Assembly: GCA_963995525.1 (NCBI GenBank)
Contig: OZ023205.1
Coordinates: forward strand, 65,792,621 to 65,856,620
Length of the DNA: 64,000 bases
Direction of reading: 5' to 3'
From: Escarpia spicata
Taxonomy: Eukaryota; Annelida; Polychaeta; Sabellida; Siboglinidae
The position numbers were made by a program, and so were the translations under genes. This document shows, piece by piece, positions 58,394 to 64,000 of the stretch. Under the pieces are notes generated by a model, which was given only the letters and a program-made list of their open reading frames with translations, ran no database searches and had not been told where the DNA came from. Every line of letters begins with the position of its first letter. The first letter of the stretch is position 1.

Positions 58394-58757
58394 TCGGGTA
58401 TACTACCATGGTATTTTGAAACAGGTACAACATGGTATTTTCATACATGGTACAAACACCAAAGATTGCCAGCCAGTAAGCGACATCTCATGTCATTTTG
58501 TACATAACATCGTCAAATTATGTTGACAAACAACATATCCCAATATAACATTTGCCATTATTTTTGCTATTGGCGGTTTTGTAAAAAGAATTCTGAAAAG
58601 TACCTTTAATACATATTTGTATTGAAATATATACTTTTTCATTTTATCATATTTTAATCCTTCAAGATTATTTGTATTTAAATACATGTCAATGAATTTG
58701 ACCCATATCTGCTGGTATACTACCACGGTAATTTGAAACAGGTACAACATGGTATTC
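58394..58757. repeat. Two 45-bp direct repeats 319 bp apart
   Basis: GGTATACTACCATGGTATTT followed by GAAACAGGTACAACATGG at 58394 and the same with ACGGTAAT at 58713. The DNA between is AT-rich. They might be the ends of a small element. Confidence 0.65.
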
Positions 58758-59053
58758 CATTTTATATTGACAAAGAGAGCAAAGAAAACTCTAAGCAAGA
58801 TGGGCTGTTTCTCAACACTTCTAGAATGTTAGATTGTTGTTGGGTCAGACATTCTGACTGAACATAATTGGCATGGTTGAATGATTTTCTTCCATTACTT
58901 GGAACGTGGCATACCACACCGTATTTATACACTCATGCATTATTACCAGTGCATAACAATAGTATATATAGGAAGGGTTTAAGGGTAAAATACAATAAAC
59001 GTCATGCAGCTCTGGTGACATATTTGCCTAGGTAAAATTGCAGAATTAAAATG

Positions 59054-59213
59054 TACAGTAGAACCTGTCTTGAGTGACCACCACTTCAGCCTAGCAAAAG
59101 TGGTCTTTCAAGACGGGTGGTCGCCCACGACAGTTCAATAAACATTGAAAATATGGTCAATTTCAAGAGGAACCGAGAAAGCAGGTGGTTATCCAAGACA
59201 GGTTCTACTGTAA
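59054..59213. mobile_element. MITE with about 28-bp terminal inverted repeats and TA flanks
   Basis: Left ACAGTAGAACCTGTCTTGAG continuing TGACCACC, right GGTGGTTATCC continuing AAGACAGGTTCTACTGT, with TA on both outer sides. 160 bp. I know this TIR type as a common small element in many marine invertebrates. Confidence 0.8.
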
Positions 59214-59460
59214 AAAAAAATAGTTTGGGTCTAGATATCGGTCATTGTGATTTTGTAGTATTGAGATATTCAATATCATGTCAATTTTAAGATGATATTT
59301 ACACTATTGTGCTTTGCCCTGAAACCTTACACATGTACCATATTTATTGGTCAAATAAATTGATTCCGAGTTCTGTATTGCAATATACAGTATAATTGTA
59401 CAGGGTATGTTATCGTAATATTCAATAATTCAGAATGCATACACACAAACACTATACCAC

Positions 59461-59526
59461 TTATATTGGTATCAGTGCTGTCAGAATGGACAAATCTTGC
59501 TTTTGGACATCAGTGATGACACCAAC
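59461..59526 (-). CDS. Candidate terminal exon, gene unknown
   Basis: On the minus strand the strong acceptor CATTTATTTCAG opens an in-frame segment of 21 codons, VGVITDVQKQDLSILTALIP, ending in TAA. AATAAA follows about 115 nt downstream (minus, near 59346). A possible first exon is 60567-60505 (ATG in context AACCATGG, reading MVVARRRDQNAIRANLKLHN, phase 0), but its donor (CGC|GTAGTA) is weak. The joined product would be only 42 aa unless exons between were missed. Confidence 0.3.
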   Translation of the reverse strand, partial: VGVITDVQKQDLSILTALIPI

Positions 59527-59679
59527 CTGAAATAAATGGAACAGAACACAATAAAAATACAATATGTGTGGCTTATATTATACACCATAAATCTAAAAAA
59601 ATTGAACATTTTGACAAATACTTATTATTTAGCAAAGTCCTATTACAATGTTGCACTGTGGTTTTATCTCATAATATCC

Positions 59680-59935
59680 TCATCTACATGCCCAACAGGT
59701 AGTAAGTCCACTACAGGATGGACTCAAATTAGCTCATTTATCCCATGTGTGGGATCTTTTACTTCCTCTGGCAGATAACAGTTAGAAGGGACCAATGGCC
59801 TAGTGTATTTTCCAAGAGAACAAAATTTCCCAAGTTTTTTTAAACTGGCCGATAGTTGGATTCGACTCCAGTCCCCTCGACCGGTGCTTTAACACTTGGC
59901 CACCGGTTCCCATTATCGGCAGTAGCCGGTAACCA
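59680..59935 (-). mobile_element. tRNA-derived SINE, minus strand
   Basis: Reading the minus strand from 59912: GGTGGCCAAGTGTTAAAGC is close to a tRNA-Leu/Ser A box region, and GGAGTCGAATCC is a B box. The tRNA-unrelated body runs on to about 59680. The anticodon arm is degenerate, so it is not a tRNA gene. Confidence 0.6.
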
Positions 59936-60774
59936 TATAATTTTTTAACAAGTAGGTCTAGTACTGTGACAGTAATCGGTTACCCAGTAATCTACCTTTA
60001 TATATATCACTATTATCAGGATTAGTAACATTAACAAACAGGCAACTAAATTGTTAATATTTTTATTATGAATCAAAATAAATAGTTATTTAAATCATTG
60101 GCATATATATACTGCATGGATCTTAAATTAATTAGGACTTAATTTGTTGGAACTGAATAAAATACAATGAAAATGCAATACAATTGATTGATTCTCTGGA
60201 TTAGCGTCAACGGATAAGGATTGCAACCAGATTCGCGGGTCGAGAAAACAAAATTAACCGGCGAATGAAAATCGTAAATGAAAACTCGTGTTGGCCATAA
60301 TTATAGTATCTAAAATGTCTAAGAAAACATTTAAACATGGAAACTCTTGTCGACATATATCTAAGGATGCCTCGCTTTAAGACATATTCGCAATCTTATA
60401 TTTAAAGAACGCTTTGTTGGGTAGTGTTTAATGTTCTAATGTGAACATGGGTATACATTTTTCTTATCAACTAAACGTGATTAATGGTGCTATGTACGTA
60501 CTACGCGATTATGCAGCTTCAAATTAGCACGAATTGCATTTTGATCGCGACGCCTAGCGACTACCATGGTTACTATTTTTCAGTTTTGCGCTCGCTTGGG
60601 TTGGTTCGTTGCAACAAGCTTCCATCTAACTTAATTAAAAAGTGATGTATAGTTGTATCAGCTAATAGGATTTGGGCCTTTACCAACAACATATCGTAGA
60701 AAGTCGGTATGACAGGTAGATCTGTCGATAGTGAAAACGGTGACTTTGATCGTCCCTTCTAGTACCCCGGCCCT

Positions 60775-60855
60775 GGCCTTAGGCTTAGCCTAGGCTTAGC
60801 CTTAGCTTAGGCCAGGTCTAGGCCTAGTCATGATCTGAGTCTTAGGCTTAGCCGG
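60775..60855. repeat. Degenerate CTTAGG/CCTAGG hexamer cluster
   Basis: Overlapping copies of CTTAGGCTTAGCCTAGG and its reverse complement in about 80 bp, self-complementary throughout. It is too short and irregular for a telomere repeat. The surrounding 59940-61120 shows no other supported feature. Confidence 0.6.
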
Positions 60856-61124
60856 CACCCATCACTAAGTTTGCTAAACAGTTCTGAAAATAACTGCTAA
60901 CAACCTTTATAGGTATTATTTCCAAGAACACCATAAACAAACTTTAGTTTGTTTTCCTTCTGTACAGAAGTAGAGTTAAAGTTTAACGTGTAATAACGGC
61001 CAAAGTTTAAACCACTCCCATGCTATAACATGTAGACTAGTACTAGTAGGCCCACATTCTGACACAGTGATTGTAGTAAATCTTTTAAATAAAGTTCCTA
61101 ACAATCTGCATACCTTATCTTAAT

Positions 61125-61811
61125 AATAATAATATTACTTCATTCACAAACTCCATGCAACATACAAACTTGTACATTATTAATATCATGGTTCTATAGT
61201 TGTGTTATAAACAATAGTTACAATGTACAGAATGAAAAATCGCCTGTCAACAAAATGTATATACAAAGAATTGAACCAGTATTTCCATATTCTAGACATG
61301 TATTTCACGTCACTATTAATAACACTACGAATCAATGTTTTTTTAGAACTGCAGTCGGCATATAAATCTATATCATATATGTCAAATTTCTAATAACAGC
61401 AGCTCAGTTAGGTAAACTATTGTTAACAAACAATTCACTAGCTCTACAGTATCTGTCATAACCTAAAAGCAAAAATTAGTAAACAATGTTTTCTTTACAT
61501 CATTTGAAAATGCTAAATTTTCTTATGATCATGTTGCTTCGTGCATACAACTGGCGACATTGTCTAAATATATCATTGTCATCTAGCATACTATTTGAAA
61601 TGATATGACCCAAATATTTTACAGATTCTTCCTCACATAGTTTGTTGTTACCAAGCATAAAACTTAGAAATTTAACATTCTTATAATTCTTGTTTCTTAT
61701 TATCATGACCATACTCTTTTTGGTATTGTACCTTATGTCATGATATGATCCATATTGATCACAGACGGTGAGAAGGGTCTGTAATCCCCTGCTTAACTTA
61801 AAGCTTAACAA
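61125..61811 (-). pseudogene. LINE reverse transcriptase fragment
   Basis: The minus strand reads LQTLLTVCDQYGSYHDIRYN, TKKSMVMII, ESVKYLGHIIS and DDNDIFRQCRQLYARSNMI, the palm/thumb part of an RTE-like LINE. Further decayed codons follow to about 61125. No active-site block remains. Confidence 0.7.
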
Positions 61812-63365
61812 GTTATTATATTTACATTCACATTAATTTATTATATTGAATATGTTTGGTTTGCCCTTTATGAAAATTGGTCTTAAAAGTTGTTTAAGCT
61901 TATGTGTAAATTATCAGTAGATGTCTATGTGTGTTTGCAAGCTGGCATGCATGGCCAGCCCCAATAAGTAGAGCAGTAGACATCTGAGGGAAGGTCAACC
62001 AAGGGAAGCCCAGTAGCCTGATGGGAAAATGTTGAATGCCTAATTGCTTTATGGCCTGTGCATTTTCTAAAGACCTAACATTGATGGATAGTACTTGTTC
62101 CAGACTTGCACTAACTGACAGATGTCGGCTTTAAAACAGACAAAATGCAGCACAATGTAGGAGAATAGTATGTAGAACTGTAATGTTTAAGATGAAGATA
62201 AATGATAAAATTTTATGTAGTCATAGTTGAGTATGTTCTTATTTATTAAAAATGTACGAACAGAACGATACAACTGGCCATTACAATTACTGTATTTGTA
62301 CTTGATCCGTTTTCATTTTGAGGTAGTTTTACTAGACTCAAACCTGCTGCACATTTCACAGTATGAACAAGGACGGAAGATATAGAATCACAGATCTATG
62401 CATCACTGTTCACTCTACAGCCATCAAAGAAAAAACAAGGATAACAATTGGTGCTGAAATGAAAGTGTCTGTAGTATTATACTGACACCACGATGACATC
62501 ACATTCTTGGGTTGAGTCGGAGAAATGTAACAACGAAAAGGAACTCTTCGGAAATCACAAAACAACCTCTCCCATGTTGCAACTCAAACAAAATCCCCCT
62601 CGCACTTCTAAGCAACGTGAAATACAATATATGAACTAGCATAATGTAATAGTCTTTATTTTCATTAGTCACTGAGGTCATGTCTGGGTGACGCATATTT
62701 CATAATCAGTATTTTGAGCATTCTTACAATGACCGTTAACTACAGACCTACCATCAAATAACATTCTTTATTCCAACTGCATTTTGAGATATGTATCAAA
62801 TTTCAGTATACTTAATAAACCATTTTCAAACTACGATCACTTGATTAGTCTTATTTCTACATTGTATAAAACATAAATTTGTAAGCATTCAAACATTTCA
62901 GTTAACAGTACAGAGTCCCATTGCTTTTATTATCAAATAAAGTATAAACTATGTTTTCTGATTTCACTGCTCAAAGGAACAACTTTTCAAAGTAGAGTGA
63001 CCCTTATACGTTTAACTTCAGTGTTTCAGGGAACTATCCTGTTTACATGCATGTGCAGAAGAACATAACTTAATGGAGGAAGATGATTTGTTAGTGATAT
63101 CCCAGCACTTTAAACTGAATGCCTCGTCCAAATAAAATTTACCAATCAGGCCCTTAGCCAGAAATGTTTTGCTAGTCTTGAATTGATCGAAAATGTGTCT
63201 TTTAGCATGTGGACGACATGCATGGAAGCCATTCACATCAATCACGGCCATTTTTGGCCAGTTTATTTTATGACAAACCAGTGTCATTTGAGCCATTTAT
63301 TTAATTAATGCTGATCCATTCTGTTTGTTTTATTATCAGTTGTGCCAATGACAGTCATTACTGTG
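61812..63365. other. Gene-free AT-rich DNA
   Basis: Open frames at 62499-62696 and 63018-63296 (minus) have no splice support, no recognisable domain and ordinary AT-rich composition. I see nothing else to report. Confidence 0.5.
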
Positions 63366-63452
63366 GCCCCCTAGACTTGGAACTATTAGTTAATCTAGTG
63401 GCCAGCTGGCCCCCTAGACTTGGAACTATTAGTTAATCTAGTGGCCAGCTGG
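63366..63452. repeat. 43-bp perfect tandem duplication
   Basis: CCCCTAGACTTGGAACTATT followed by AGTTAATCTAGTGGCCAGCTGG is present twice head to tail without visible differences, so the duplication is recent. Confidence 0.9.
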
Positions 63453-63730
63453 CCCCCTCTAAATTCCACCTGTCTTATCAGTTGTAATTACATGACATAG
63501 CCAGTCATCTGCCAGTCTTGAAGATGTGCAGACGGGTCTCTGGCTAAGCCTTTGGATGCTGGTCAAATTATTATTTTTATATGTTCATTAAAACATTCAC
63601 ACACATTTTGATGGTTAAGACATTTAGAGTAGGTATAATTTATACAGCATAATATCATTGTACAGTGAAAACGATAACACTTTCTGCCATTAAATGAAGC
63701 ACCAGATTGACTTATTGATGTATGTTTCAG

Positions 63731-63832
63731 GTGACTAAATCTCATTTGGTGCAATTAGAAATACATGTTCTGGGTGAACTGGGCAAGATGGAGCAGATGT
63801 GGCGGCGTGGTTTGACAAAAGAACACGTGGAG
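63731..63832 (+). CDS. Candidate internal exon of a gene leaving the window
   Basis: Acceptor TATGTTTCAG (to 63730) and donor GGAG|GTATCA bound 102 nt, 34 codons in phase 0: VTKSHLVQLEIHVLGELGKM then EQMWRRGLTKEHVE. Amphipathic-helix composition. Partner exons would lie beyond 64000 or upstream in DNA where I recognised none. Family unknown. Confidence 0.4.
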
Positions 63833-64000
63833 GTATCAAACTCGAGCATCATTTGACGCATTTAGAGATGGGCGTCACAATCCTAAGTATGAGCAAGACT
63901 TTGATCATTTTGGTAAGCTTCGACCTTGTTGTTAGACACTAACATGAACGGCGAGCTCAGGTAATTCGTAGGTCCTAGGTCTTACCTTTACTGACCAGGA

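Noticed and set aside
60775..60855. Interstitial telomere (TTAGGC-like)
   Set aside because: Hexamers are irregular, on both strands and palindromic; not a telomeric array.

Overview
This is animal (eukaryotic) genomic DNA: spliced genes with GT-AG introns, AT-rich intergenic DNA, non-LTR retrotransposons, tRNA-derived SINEs, hAT and DIRS remnants, MITEs, microsatellites and minisatellites. There is no prokaryotic operon, phage or CRISPR structure. The repeat mix suits a marine invertebrate (mollusc, brachiopod, annelid or lancelet-like), but I cannot fix the phylum from sequence alone. Three real multi-exon genes can be assembled by hand, because splice sites and reading phase agree across every exon. 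(1) Plus strand, 0.5-13.9 kb: an eight-exon gene for a 579-aa acidic, partly coiled-coil protein. Its C-terminal part resembles the uncharacterised vertebrate C8orf48 family as I remember it. Its introns carry a SINE, a LINE fragment inside a satellite, a 1.8-kb 28-bp minisatellite and two long palindromes. (2) Plus strand, 25.7-27.7 kb: a two-exon gene with a TATA box for an 88-aa secreted peptide with seven cysteines, family not recognised. (3) Minus strand, 38.5-29.2 kb: the chaperonin-like ciliary gene MKKS/BBS6 (581 aa, four coding exons). It is preceded on the same predicted transcript by two exons, each with a complete small ORF (58 and 56 aa) for a single-pass membrane microprotein. 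A poly(A) signal lies just inside the intron after the second small ORF. Human MKKS is known to have upstream ORFs for mitochondrial microproteins with alternative polyadenylation, so this looks like an ancient two-product locus; it is the most interesting system in the window. The rest is mostly transposon graveyard. 16.4-17.6 kb: DIRS-like RT/RNase H. 17.6-20.2 kb: hAT (ZMYM1/DUF4371-like) transposase split by a LINE. 20.5-22.5 kb: permuted direct repeats. 23.2-24.1 kb: LINE endonuclease remnant. 40.2-43.9 kb: nearly complete CR1-like LINE with PHD finger and a decayed 2A-like motif. 45.9-50.9 kb: LINE mosaic with an in-frame 36-bp minisatellite and an inverted RT pair. 51.7-56.5 kb: RTE-like LINE split by a 3.6-kb CR1/L2-like LINE with target-site duplications. 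56.8-57.6 kb: CTATAG-rich 33-bp array. 58-63.5 kb: MITEs, a SINE and a LINE fragment. A candidate plus-strand exon at 63.73-63.83 kb and a candidate minus-strand terminal exon at 59.46-59.53 kb may belong to further genes.
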